From positions 1 through 47,941 of the forward strand of contig JAPKFY010000009.1 in assembly GCA_026646335.1 (NCBI GenBank): a stretch of DNA of 47,941 nt. Reading direction: 5' to 3'. The notes beneath the pieces are model-generated. The model searched no databases. It was not told the DNA's origin and was given only the letters and a program-made list of their open reading frames with translations. The DNA comes from Aequorivita sp. Lineage in GTDB: Bacteria > Bacteroidota > Bacteroidia > Flavobacteriales > Flavobacteriaceae. Shown here in pieces: positions 26,448 to 34,890 of this stretch (position 1 is its first letter; each line of letters begins with the position of its first letter). The position numbers and the translations under genes are program-made.

Positions 26448-27410
26448 ATGAAGCTTCAAACCGAAATACCGCTAAAACCCGAAGAAAATCAAATAGATTA
26501 TTCCTCAAAAATACTTTTGTTGGGAAGTTGTTTTTCGGAAAATATTGGAGGGAAGTTTGATTATTATAAGTTTCAGAATCTTCAGAATCCCCTAGGCATA
26601 ATCTTCAATCCCGTTTCCATTGAAAAACTCATTATTCGGGCAATTGACAATGTATTTTTTTCAGAAGAAGACATCTTTCAGCACAACGGAATCTGGAAAT
26701 GTTTTGAAGCACATTCCGAACTTGCGTCATTGGACAAAACCGAATTTTTAAACAATTTAAATTTAGCGTTAAAAAATCTACGGGAAGCACTTTTTTCTTC
26801 AACCCATATTATTTTTACTTTTGGCACTTCGTGGGTTTATAGGAATATTGAAAGCAACGAAATAGTGGCCAACTGCCACAAACTTCCCCAGAGAAATTTC
26901 ACGAAAGAGTTGCTTTCAATAGAAGAAATTTCAAAAAGTATTCAAAATATTTTTAATAAAATTTCAGAAGTAAACCCGAAAGCAATTATTATAAATACCG
27001 TTTCGCCAGTGCGGCATATAAAGGATGGTTTTATAGAAAATTCAATAAGCAAAGCACATTTACTTTCCGCAATAAACAACTTCAAAAATCAAAAATCGTC
27101 AATCGTTAATCGTAAATTCCATTATTTTCCTTCTTTTGAAATAATGATGGACGAACTTCGCGATTACCGTTTTTACGCCGAGGATCTGCTTCACCCAAAC
27201 AAGATCGCTATCGAGCTTATTTGGCAGAAATTTTCACAAGTGTGGATTACTTCGGAAACCGAAACACTTCAAAAGGAAATCGCCTCCATCCAAAATGGCC
27301 TGAACCACAAGCCCTTCAACCCAGAAAGTGCCGAGCATCTCCAGTTTTTGGCAAAGCTTCAACAGAAAATTTCTTCACTTAAAAATCTATTTCCACATAT
27401 TCAATTTTAA
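26448..27410 (+). CDS. GSCFA domain protein
   Basis: 320 residues. It has the family-defining LLLGSCFSENIGGK near residue 30, IIFTFGTSWVYRN in the centre, and SPVRHIKDG and HYFPSFEIMMDELRDYRFYAEDLLHPN in the C-terminal half. GSCFA proteins resemble SGNH/GDSL hydrolases, so an esterase-like role is possible; the substrate is unknown. Around residues 213-224 the sequence KNQKSSIVNRK comes from a repetitive stretch (27083-27120, AATCGTCAATCGTTAATCGT) that looks like an in-frame repeat insertion. Confidence 0.88.
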   Translation: MKLQTEIPLKPEENQIDYSSKILLLGSCFSENIGGKFDYYKFQNLQNPLGIIFNPVSIEKLIIRAIDNVFFSEEDIFQHNGIWKCFEAHSELASLDKTEFLNNLNLALKNLREALFSSTHIIFTFGTSWVYRNIESNEIVANCHKLPQRNFTKELLSIEEISKSIQNIFNKISEVNPKAIIINTVSPVRHIKDGFIENSISKAHLLSAINNFKNQKSSIVNRKFHYFPSFEIMMDELRDYRFYAEDLLHPNKIAIELIWQKFSQVWITSETETLQKEIASIQNGLNHKPFNPESAEHLQFLAKLQQKISSLKNLFPHIQF

Positions 27411-27449
27411 GTACTGCCAACTGGTACTGAATACTGCATATTGAAAAGA

Positions 27450-27497
27450 ATAAGGCAATTGCCCTATTGTGAAAACTTCCGGTTTGGGCCAATTTTG
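27450..27497 (+). promoter_or_regulatory. Operator-promoter site 1 (dyad + 22 nt + -7)
   Basis: The dyad ATAAGGCAATTGCCCTAT (27450-27467), 22 nt, then CAATTTTG (27490-27497) resembling TAnnTTTG. This is one of four sites with identical geometry in the next 5 kb. It precedes the lipoprotein gene at 27549. The dyad occupies the place of the -33 element, as expected for an activator that contacts RNA polymerase. Confidence 0.7.
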
Positions 27498-27548
27498 CTT
27501 CAACATTAATCACGTACCCGCATAGTCGGGGAACTAAAACCAAAAATT

Positions 27549-28070
27549 ATGAAACTATTCAACAAAACAATTTTAGTATTGATGGCAGTAGCTGCTATAA
27601 GTTTAACTTCTTGTAAAAAAGACGACGATGGTGGAGGCGGCGGTGATGCTGCTGCTTCTGGAACTGTAAGCGCAAAGGTTTCTGGCGCAAGCTATAATTC
27701 GGATCCTTTGGTAACCAGTGCCGTACGTTCCGATGCCAATGGGGTCAGCACTTTAATGATCACTTCAAATACCATGAACGGCAAAAACATCACTTTGTCA
27801 ATTAATGGTGGTTTTGACGGGGTAGGCACCTATAGCATTGGCGGCGGCCCCAACGTATTTGGCAATGCCAGCTATACAGAAGTAGATGTTAATAATCCAA
27901 CAAATTCAGAAATATGGGTTGCTCCCTATGATACAAGCGTTGCCGGCGAAATAAAAGTTTCGGAAGTTAGTTCAACCAACATTAAAGGTACTTTTAATTT
28001 TAAAGGCAAAAATGCGGATGGTACTTTTAAAGACATTACCGAAGGTTCATTCAATGTGGATTTCCAATAA
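27549..28070 (+). CDS. Small lipoprotein (DUF6252-like), part of the signalling module
   Basis: 173 residues with a lipoprotein signal (LMAVAAISLTSC), an acidic Asp/Gly-rich spacer (KKDDDGGGGG) and a beta-rich domain (GTVSAKVSGASYNSD, GGFDGVGTYSIGGG, IKGTFNFKGKNADG). It resembles small Bacteroidota lipoproteins of the DUF6252 kind. Its promoter carries the same dyad as the kinase and regulator genes, so it is a candidate target or sensory partner of the two-component system. That link is inference from the shared site. Confidence 0.8.
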   Translation: MKLFNKTILVLMAVAAISLTSCKKDDDGGGGGDAAASGTVSAKVSGASYNSDPLVTSAVRSDANGVSTLMITSNTMNGKNITLSINGGFDGVGTYSIGGGPNVFGNASYTEVDVNNPTNSEIWVAPYDTSVAGEIKVSEVSSTNIKGTFNFKGKNADGTFKDITEGSFNVDFQ

Positions 28071-28152
28071 GCAAATGCACTAAAGAAAATCTCTATGTTG
28101 AGGTTTTTACGTGGGCCGGGGGCGAAACGCAAGTTTTGTCTTCGGTTTTTTT

Positions 28153-28212
28153 TGTCCCCTCCCGACCTCCCCAGAGGGGAGGAGCTGTGAAAGAAATCCC
28201 CCTCTGGGAGTT
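28153..28212. repeat. Inverted CCCTCCC...AGAGGGG repeat
   Basis: Two imperfect ~20-bp arms of the CCCTCCCTAACTCCCCAGAGGGG type, with a CCTCCCC/GGGGAGG hairpin in the left arm. It lies between the lipoprotein gene and operator-promoter site 2. A related element is at 40443-40478. Confidence 0.75.
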
Positions 28213-28220
28213 AGGGAAAA

Positions 28221-28268
28221 ATACGTCAATTGCCCTATTGATTTCAGCTTTATTGTGAAGCATATTTG
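28221..28268 (+). promoter_or_regulatory. Operator-promoter site 2
   Basis: The dyad ATACGTCAATTGCCCTAT (28221-28238), 22 nt, then CATATTTG (28261-28268). Same geometry as sites 1, 3 and 4. It is upstream of the first kinase gene, but a terminator-like hairpin lies in between. Confidence 0.7.
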
Positions 28269-28312
28269 TTTAATAGTATTTAAGAGGTAATCTACTAACC
28301 AGATTATTTTTC

Positions 28313-28384
28313 AAACTGCAAAAGAGTTGAGGGACGTTTGCAGTTTTGAAACCCCATATTCAACTGTGGGGTTTATTTTTTTTC
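28313..28384 (+). terminator. Two hairpins and a U-tract in the leader of kinase 1
   Basis: A 10-bp perfect stem (AAACTGCAAA 28313-28322 / TTTGCAGTTT 28337-28346) is followed by an 8-bp stem (AAACCCCA 28349-28356 / TGGGGTTT 28367-28374) and a run of T. The second hairpin has the form of a strong intrinsic terminator. It sits after predicted promoter 2 and 32 bp before the kinase start codon. It may be an attenuator, or the end of a ~110-nt RNA made from promoter 2. Confidence 0.75.
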
Positions 28385-28415
28385 TGTACTTTAGGATTCT
28401 CAACAATGGCTTTTT

Positions 28416-30395
28416 ATGAAATGTGTTTTCTGCTTTTTTCTGTTTTTGTTTATGGGTCCTTCAACAGTCTTTTCCCAATCTCCCCAAAAGAAAATGGACA
28501 GTTTGATGCAGGTTGCCAAAACTGCAAATGATTCCACCAGACTTGCTATTTATAATGATTTGGGCTTTTATTATATTTTTAATGATCCAGAAAAAGCAAA
28601 AAGTTTTCTTCAAAAGGGATTAAGGGAAAATACTACTGCAGAAACAGCTTACAGTAAAACACGGCTTACCAATACCTTTGGAATATATTATGACGTAAAA
28701 GGCGTTTACGATTCGTCCCAATTCTATTTCAAGAAAGCACTTTTGATGAGCAAAAAATACGGTTTTCCTGACCTTGAGGCAAGATGCACAAACGGTCTGG
28801 GCATGTCCAATTGGAATCAAGGGAATTATCAAAATGCATTGGACTATTTCTTCGAGGCGCTTGCCCTGAACAGAAAATACGGCACACCCGATAAAGACGA
28901 CACTTACTTGAACAACATAGGCTTAATTTATCAAGACATGAATATGGCCGATAAAGCTTTGGAATATCATTACCAGGCCCTTGCTATCAGGAAAGAATAT
29001 AACAAAGCAAAAGATATCCCGGTTTCCATTAACAACATAGCTATTAATTTACTTGATAAAAGTGATTTTTCAGGGGCGGAAAAAATGCTTGTTGAAGGCA
29101 GAAATCTTGCCAATGAAGTGGGAAACCAGGATTTGTATTTTGACATCACCCATACTTTGGCAAGTCTGTACCAAAAGACAAATAGAACTGACCTCGCTAT
29201 ACCTCTCTTGCAAGAAGTGATAGACGGTAGGCTTTCTACGAAAATTGGGGTACATAGAGTGGTTGCCTCCATCAATAATCTTGCAGAGGCCTATATTCTA
29301 AAAAATAATTTAAAAGAAGCACTTAAGGTACTGAAGCAAGGCGAAAATTTAATCCAGCAATTTCCAGAACAAAAGATAAATATTTCTGAATATTATTATG
29401 CTGTATCACAAGCCAATTTTTTGAACAACGACCCCCAAAAAGGCAATGAATTTTTTATAAAGGCTATTGCCCTTCGGGACAGTATTTTTTCGAAGCAAAA
29501 TGCGGAAAATACCGCTGCGTTGGAAACTAAATTCAATATTTCCGAGAAAGAACTAGCTCTTGCCGAAACCCGTGCCAACCTCGCTGAAAGGGAACTGGAA
29601 GTGGAACAAAAAAATATTTTTATTTTCGGAATGGTTGCACTGGCATTTTTTCTTGCAATTTTCGGCTTTCTTGTGTATCGTCAGCAAAAACTTAAAACCA
29701 GCCAGTTGCAAAAAGAAGCTGAGCTAAAAACGGCCCTCGCAAAAATTGAAACCCAAAACCAGTTGCAGGAACAGCGCCTCCGCATTTCACGGGATTTACA
29801 CGACAATATTGGTTCTCAGCTCACTTTTATTATTTCTTCCATAGATAATTTAAAATTCGGTTTGGAAGGCGCGGCTAACTCTGTAACCGATAAATTAGGG
29901 AAGATAAGCGAGTTTACTTCACAGACCATTTATGAACTTCGGGATACCATTTGGGCCATGAACAAGACCGATATTTCCATTGAAGACCTGCAGGCGCGAA
30001 TTTCAAACTTTATTGAAAAAGCTAAAGTTGCAAGCGATGTCCATTTTCAATTTGATGTGGGCAAAACTCTTTTAAGAGAGACGCATTTTACCTCTGTGGA
30101 AGGAATGAATATTTATAGGATTATTCAGGAGTCAGTAAACAACGCTTTAAAATATTCCGAAGCAAAAAACATTCAGTTATCAATTGAAAAGGAAGTTTTT
30201 CCGTTAGAGGGAGCCGGTGGCGATATACGTAAATATAAAATAAAGGTCTTTGATGACGGCAAAGGGTTCAATTTGGAAAAAACCACTTTCGGTAACGGCA
30301 TTTCAAACATCAAAAAACGAGCAAAGGATTTGGGCGGAAAAGTGGAAATCACTTCAGAAAAAGGAAAAGGCACAACGGTCCAGCTTGAACTTTAA
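28416..30395 (+). CDS. TPR sensor histidine kinase 1
   Basis: 659 residues. A signal peptide (MKCVFCFFLFLFMGPSTVFS) is followed by about six tetratricopeptide repeats (~30-345, with units such as ALDYFFEALALNRKYG and ALEYHYQALAIRKEYN). Then come a coiled coil (~365-395), a membrane helix (~400-421) and a cytoplasmic HisKA_3 domain with His462 in SRDLHDNIGSQ. The C-terminal HATPase domain has NNALKYSEA, DDGKGF and GNGISNIKKRA. This is the NarX/LytS-like kinase class that partners NarL-type regulators. It is closely similar in plan to the kinase at 30742 and is probably a paralogue. The sensor part is predicted to be periplasmic. Confidence 0.92.
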   Translation: MKCVFCFFLFLFMGPSTVFSQSPQKKMDSLMQVAKTANDSTRLAIYNDLGFYYIFNDPEKAKSFLQKGLRENTTAETAYSKTRLTNTFGIYYDVKGVYDSSQFYFKKALLMSKKYGFPDLEARCTNGLGMSNWNQGNYQNALDYFFEALALNRKYGTPDKDDTYLNNIGLIYQDMNMADKALEYHYQALAIRKEYNKAKDIPVSINNIAINLLDKSDFSGAEKMLVEGRNLANEVGNQDLYFDITHTLASLYQKTNRTDLAIPLLQEVIDGRLSTKIGVHRVVASINNLAEAYILKNNLKEALKVLKQGENLIQQFPEQKINISEYYYAVSQANFLNNDPQKGNEFFIKAIALRDSIFSKQNAENTAALETKFNISEKELALAETRANLAERELEVEQKNIFIFGMVALAFFLAIFGFLVYRQQKLKTSQLQKEAELKTALAKIETQNQLQEQRLRISRDLHDNIGSQLTFIISSIDNLKFGLEGAANSVTDKLGKISEFTSQTIYELRDTIWAMNKTDISIEDLQARISNFIEKAKVASDVHFQFDVGKTLLRETHFTSVEGMNIYRIIQESVNNALKYSEAKNIQLSIEKEVFPLEGAGGDIRKYKIKVFDDGKGFNLEKTTFGNGISNIKKRAKDLGGKVEITSEKGKGTTVQLEL

Positions 30396-30424
30396 TTTTT
30401 ATTATCTTATCCATTATACTTTAA

Positions 30425-30472
30425 ATAAGGCAATTGCCCTATATGACTAAAAACGAAATACAATTATCTTTA
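30425..30472 (+). promoter_or_regulatory. Operator-promoter site 3
   Basis: The dyad ATAAGGCAATTGCCCTAT (30425-30442), identical to site 1, 22 nt, then TATCTTTA (30465-30472). It precedes the small membrane protein and kinase 2. The predicted transcription start is about 15 bp before the ATG at 30496. Confidence 0.72.
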
Positions 30473-30495
30473 AGCCCTAAACCCAATTCCGAAAA

Positions 30496-30738
30496 ATGTA
30501 TTTGCAAAACGCCATGGCATTATTACTAATAATCTCTGTTACAGGACTTATTCTGTGGTTTTTTAAGACAAAAAAAACAATGTATCGCATCCACAATCAA
30601 AATATTTTGGATTTGGAAAGCAACATTTCTAAAAATCGTTTTCAGATAAATTTTAGAAACGATAGCCTTAATAAATACGACTTTTTAAAATTTAATTTAA
30701 ATGAAGCATTGGTGGTTCAATTCGAAATCCAAACTTGA
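30496..30738 (+). CDS. Small single-helix membrane protein of the kinase locus
   Basis: 80 residues. One N-terminal membrane helix (~5-23, NAMALLLIISVTGLILWFF) is followed by a basic stretch and a ~50-residue polar region. There is no recognised family. It ends 3 bp before the kinase 2 start and has operator-promoter site 3 directly upstream, so it is very likely co-expressed with that kinase. An accessory role in signalling is possible. Confidence 0.65.
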   Translation: MYLQNAMALLLIISVTGLILWFFKTKKTMYRIHNQNILDLESNISKNRFQINFRNDSLNKYDFLKFNLNEALVVQFEIQT

Positions 30739-30741
30739 ACT

Positions 30742-32514
30742 ATGAAACGATTTCTACTTCAATTGGTAGCCGTTTTCATTTTTACTTCATCCTTTTCGCA
30801 GGATAAAAAAACTATTGATTCCATCAATAAACTCTATGTTCAAGGGCTTAATATTCCACAGGATTCCATTGTTTCTTTATTTCAGAAAAATTTAAAGGAG
30901 GCCGAAAAGATCTCATACGAGCTTGGTATGGCAGATGCGTATTCCCAATTGAGTCTGGTTTATGGTTATCAGGGAAAATATGAAGAAAGTGCAAAAAATA
31001 CCATTGAGGGCATAAAAATTTATGAAAAGCTAAACCAACTGGACAGGGTTGCTGATTACTATGCCGAAATGGGCTATAGCATGAAATACCGCGATTTAAA
31101 ACTGGCGCTTTATTACATGCAAAAAGGAAAAGCGGTTGCCGAAGTAAATAATTTTGAAAATGAACTCAAAGATATTTACAATAATTACGGCGTTTTAAAA
31201 GAAATAAACAACGAATTGGACAGCGCGCTCTATTATTATAACCGAGGTTTAGAAATCAAACTAAAGATTAATGATACCATAGGCATTCCGTATAGTTGGA
31301 GCAATATGGCCGGTGTTTATGGATTGCAGGAAAATTTTTCGAAATCAAGGGAATATTTTAATAAATCACTTCAGCAAAGGTTAGTGTGGGCAGATTCTTT
31401 GGGTATCGCTGAAAATTATACCCAACTGGGTGAAGTTTTTATGGCGGAAAAAAAATGGAACAATGCAATTCCATTAATGCACAAATCCTTGCCCATTTCA
31501 CTGAAAAAGCAATACCAAAACCTTACGCAGTACAACTACAAAATGCTTTCGGATATCTACAAGATTATGAACAATACAGATTCGGCTTTGTATTATTTTG
31601 AACAATATTCCACCCTAAAAGATAGTGTTCACAGTATAAAAATACAGGAAAGTATTGCAGCGCTAAACATTGAATTTGAAACCGAGAAGAAACAAAACGA
31701 AATCCTTCAACAACGTGCCCAACTTGCCGAAAAAGACTTGGAAGTCCGCCGTAAAAACACCTTTATTTTTGGCAGCTTGGGTCTTGCTTTGGTCTTGGGA
31801 TTACTGGGCTATTTGCTGTACAATCAGCAAAAATTGAAAAATCGGCAACTCCTAAAAGAAAGCGAATTGAAATCTGCCTTGGCAAAAATTGAAACCCAAA
31901 ACAAACTACAGGAACAACGCCTTCGGATTTCCCGCGATCTTCACGATAATATTGGGGCACAACTTACTTTCATCATTTCCAGTATTGATAATTTGAAATA
32001 TGGTTTTACGGACATCAGTGAAAAATTGGGCAATAAACTCAACAGTATTAGCAGTTTTACACAGCAAACCATTTATGAACTGCGCGACACAATTTGGGCG
32101 ATGAACAAAGAAAACATAACGTTTGAGGACTTGCAAGCACGTATCGCAAATTTTATAGAACACGCCAAAAACGCTTCGGAAAGAACTGAGTTTTCTTTCA
32201 ATATTGATAAAAATGTTGATGAAACTCATGTTTTTTCATCAGTTGAAGGAATGAATATTTATCGAATTATTCAAGAAGCCGTCAACAATTCCTTGAAGTA
32301 TGCTTTTGCAGATGAAATTGAAGTGAATATTTTAAAAGAAGAAGACGAGTATTTTATTGAGATAACAGATAATGGAGTAGGTTTTGATCAAGCTTCAATA
32401 AAAATGGGCAATGGATTGAACAATATGAAAAAACGCGCTCGGGAAATAAGCGGAACACTTCAAATTAAATCTTCAACAAATGGAACTTGTATACTTCTGA
32501 AGGTGCCGAAATAA
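30742..32514 (+). CDS. TPR sensor histidine kinase 2
   Basis: 590 residues. A signal peptide (~1-20, ending SSFSQ) is followed by TPR-like repeats (~35-300, for example ALYYYNRGLEIKLKIND), a coiled coil, and a membrane helix at ~341-362 (TFIFGSLGLALVLGLLGYLLY). The HisKA_3 domain has His401 in SRDLHDNIGAQ. The HATPase domain has NNSLKYAFA, DNGVGF and GNGLNNMKKRA. The catalytic half is nearly superimposable on kinase 1, while the sensor parts differ more. Only one response regulator is encoded nearby, so both kinases may feed it or may form heterodimers. Confidence 0.92.
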   Translation: MKRFLLQLVAVFIFTSSFSQDKKTIDSINKLYVQGLNIPQDSIVSLFQKNLKEAEKISYELGMADAYSQLSLVYGYQGKYEESAKNTIEGIKIYEKLNQLDRVADYYAEMGYSMKYRDLKLALYYMQKGKAVAEVNNFENELKDIYNNYGVLKEINNELDSALYYYNRGLEIKLKINDTIGIPYSWSNMAGVYGLQENFSKSREYFNKSLQQRLVWADSLGIAENYTQLGEVFMAEKKWNNAIPLMHKSLPISLKKQYQNLTQYNYKMLSDIYKIMNNTDSALYYFEQYSTLKDSVHSIKIQESIAALNIEFETEKKQNEILQQRAQLAEKDLEVRRKNTFIFGSLGLALVLGLLGYLLYNQQKLKNRQLLKESELKSALAKIETQNKLQEQRLRISRDLHDNIGAQLTFIISSIDNLKYGFTDISEKLGNKLNSISSFTQQTIYELRDTIWAMNKENITFEDLQARIANFIEHAKNASERTEFSFNIDKNVDETHVFSSVEGMNIYRIIQEAVNNSLKYAFADEIEVNILKEEDEYFIEITDNGVGFDQASIKMGNGLNNMKKRAREISGTLQIKSSTNGTCILLKVPK

Positions 32515-32533
32515 TATTCCTAGAGATAAATTA

Positions 32534-32581
32534 ATACGACAATTGCCCTATTTCCAATATTATTTATTAGACGTATCTTTA
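32534..32581 (+). promoter_or_regulatory. Operator-promoter site 4
   Basis: The dyad ATACGACAATTGCCCTAT (32534-32551), 22 nt, then TATCTTTA (32574-32581), 20 bp upstream of the response regulator ATG. The regulator therefore probably controls its own gene. Confidence 0.72.
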
Positions 32582-32600
32582 AACCACTAACCAACCGAGG

Positions 32601-33248
32601 ATGCTAAAAATTGCAATAGTTGACGATAACACTTTTCTTATAAATGCCATTAAGGAAAAACTTTCCTTTTTTGATGACGTTTCCGTGAAACACACTTCGT
32701 TAAATGGCAGCGAACTACTTACGAAACTGCAAGAAAACCACAACCTAGATCTTATATTGATGGATATTGAAATGCCCGTGCTCAATGGCATTGAAACCAC
32801 CCAAATTGTAAAGCAGAAGTATCCGCACATCAAAATTATCATGCTCACAGCTTTTGACAACGACGAGCATATTTTCAACGCTATAAAAGCAGGTGCCGAT
32901 GGTTATTTGCTAAAAGAAATCAATCCGAAGGATTTATACGAAGGAATTATAGAAACTTTGAACGGCGGGGCGGCAATGAATCCTTCCATTGCGATGAAAA
33001 CCTTGAAACTATTGCGCAACCCAATCGATATTCAAAACCCGCGGGATCAAGAGGAAATTTCACTAACCACCCGTGAAGTTGAGGTTTTGGAGCAACTCAG
33101 CAAAGGTTTGAGTTATACTGTGATTGCCGATCATCTGTTTCTTTCGCCAAGCACCGTTCGAAAGCACATTGAAAATATCTACAAAAAACTACAGGTCCAC
33201 AGTAAGATTGAAGCGGTGCAAAAGGCGCGGAACCACAATATTATTTAA
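32601..33248 (+). CDS. NarL/LuxR-type response regulator
   Basis: 215 residues. The receiver domain (1-120) has the acidic pocket VDD, phospho-acceptor Asp55 in LMDIEMP, Thr in MLTAFD and Lys in LLKEI. The LuxR-type HTH (~155-210) has LTTREVEVLEQLSKGLSYTVIADHL and SPSTVRKHIENIYKKL. It is the natural partner of the two HisKA_3 kinases upstream. Proteins of this class bind inverted repeats as dimers. The dyad found at four promoters of this module, including its own, is the obvious candidate operator. Confidence 0.93.
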   Translation: MLKIAIVDDNTFLINAIKEKLSFFDDVSVKHTSLNGSELLTKLQENHNLDLILMDIEMPVLNGIETTQIVKQKYPHIKIIMLTAFDNDEHIFNAIKAGADGYLLKEINPKDLYEGIIETLNGGAAMNPSIAMKTLKLLRNPIDIQNPRDQEEISLTTREVEVLEQLSKGLSYTVIADHLFLSPSTVRKHIENIYKKLQVHSKIEAVQKARNHNII

Positions 33249-33324
33249 GACCTTCCTTTATAAAAATAGTTGTAGTTTTAGGGTTTGTTTCTGAAAATAA
33301 GCTTCAAAATATTGAACTATCCCT

Positions 33325-34875
33325 ATGAAAAAACTATTCTCCTTTACGCTGTCCTTTCTTTTATTTTCAACGCTTTCAGTATTTTCCCAAGAAAAGAATC
33401 CGGTTGTTGAAAACATTCAAAAAGAAGCCTACAACAATTCACAGCTTGAATTACTTGGCCACGAATTGCTTGATGATATTGGTCCAAGATTGGTGGGCAC
33501 GCCACAAATGCAGCAAGCCCACGATTGGGCCGTGGCCAAATATAAAACCTGGGGCATTTCCGCAGAAAACCAGCAATGGGGCGAGTGGAAAGGCTGGGAG
33601 CGCGGAATAACACATATTGATATGGTTTATCCTCGAGTGCAAACTTTGGAAGGAACGCAATTGGCTTGGAACCCTGGCACTTCTTCAAAAGGCGTGACTG
33701 CTGAATTGATAGTATTTCCTGAAATTATAGATTCCCTTTCTTTCAAAAAATGGCTGCCAAGTGTGAAAGGAAAATTCGTGATGATTGCAATGCAGCAACC
33801 CACAGGCCGTCCAGACGAAAACTGGAAAGAATTTGCAACGCCGGAGTCTTTTGAAAAAATGAAGAAGGAAAGAGATGAAATGACCAAAGCGTGGGATGAA
33901 AACATAAAGCGAAGCGGTTACAGCAAACGCAGTATTATTGCTGCTTTGGAAGAAGCTGGAGCGGTTGGAATAGTTGATTCCTATTGGTCAAAAGGATTTG
34001 GGGTAAACAAAATTTTCGGTGCACGAACCAAAAAAATTCCTACCGTAGATATTCAATTAGAAGATTATACCATGCTTTACAGGATGGTGGAACACGGCGA
34101 CAAGCCCAAAATTCACGTAGTTGCAGAATCCAAAGATCTTGCTGTAGTTCCTGCTTTCAACACAATTGCAGAAATAAAGGGAACTGAAAAACCCGAGGAA
34201 TATGTAATTCTTTCCGCCCACTTTGATTCTTGGGACGGCGGAACAGGCGCAACCGATAACGGAACTGGAACATTGGTAATGATGGAAGCCATGCGAATTC
34301 TGAAAAAAGTATATCCCAATCCAAAACGCACTATTTTAGTGGGCCATTGGGGAAGTGAAGAGCAAGGTTTGAACGGCTCTTCGTCGTTTGTTGCAGACCA
34401 TCCCGAAATTGTAAATAATATTCAAGCAGTTTTCAATCAAGACAATGGAACGGGAAGAATAACCAGCATCAACGGGGCGGGTTATCTTCAGTCATATGAT
34501 TATATTTCACGTTGGCTAAAAGCTGTGCCTGATACTATTCGCAAGCATATTGAAACTACTTTTCCAGGCTGGCCCGCACGCGGAGGCTCTGACAATGCAT
34601 CTTTCGTGGCGGCTGGCGCACCTGCATTTAGCCTAAGTTCATTGAGCTGGAATTATTGGAATTACACCTGGCACACAAATCGTGACACTTACGATAAAAT
34701 TGTTTTTGACGAAGTACAGGGCAATGTAATTTTAACTGCAATTTTAGCTTATATGGCATCGGAAGACGATTCCAAAACTTCACGGGAGCAAGTTATTTTA
34801 CCACTGGATGAAAAAACTGGAGAACGCCAAACTTGGCCAACTCCAAGAATTCCTGAGAGGAAAGGGGGAATGTAA
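33325..34875 (+). CDS. M28 family zinc aminopeptidase/carboxypeptidase Q-like
   Basis: 516 residues with a signal peptide (cleavage near VFSQ). An insert with a PA-like domain (~110-270) is followed by the M28 peptidase domain. Expected zinc ligands and catalytic residues are visible: His299 (SAHFDSW), Asp311 (GATDNGTG), Glu345-Glu346 (HWGSEEQG), Asp373 (FNQDNGTG) and His450 (YTWHTNRD). It is a secreted di-zinc exopeptidase. It lies 76 bp after the response regulator but has no copy of the dyad upstream, so it is probably not part of that regulon. Confidence 0.9.
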   Translation: MKKLFSFTLSFLLFSTLSVFSQEKNPVVENIQKEAYNNSQLELLGHELLDDIGPRLVGTPQMQQAHDWAVAKYKTWGISAENQQWGEWKGWERGITHIDMVYPRVQTLEGTQLAWNPGTSSKGVTAELIVFPEIIDSLSFKKWLPSVKGKFVMIAMQQPTGRPDENWKEFATPESFEKMKKERDEMTKAWDENIKRSGYSKRSIIAALEEAGAVGIVDSYWSKGFGVNKIFGARTKKIPTVDIQLEDYTMLYRMVEHGDKPKIHVVAESKDLAVVPAFNTIAEIKGTEKPEEYVILSAHFDSWDGGTGATDNGTGTLVMMEAMRILKKVYPNPKRTILVGHWGSEEQGLNGSSSFVADHPEIVNNIQAVFNQDNGTGRITSINGAGYLQSYDYISRWLKAVPDTIRKHIETTFPGWPARGGSDNASFVAAGAPAFSLSSLSWNYWNYTWHTNRDTYDKIVFDEVQGNVILTAILAYMASEDDSKTSREQVILPLDEKTGERQTWPTPRIPERKGGM

Positions 34876-34890
34876 GCATTAAAAGCAATA

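Noticed and set aside
28346-28531. 61-codon frame overlapping the start of kinase 1
   Set aside because: It begins in the terminator hairpin region and overlaps the kinase signal peptide in another frame, with no ribosome-site or family support.
33325-34875. M28 peptidase as a member of the dyad regulon
   Set aside because: No copy of the dyad is present in the 76 bp upstream; at most it is reached by read-through from the regulator gene.
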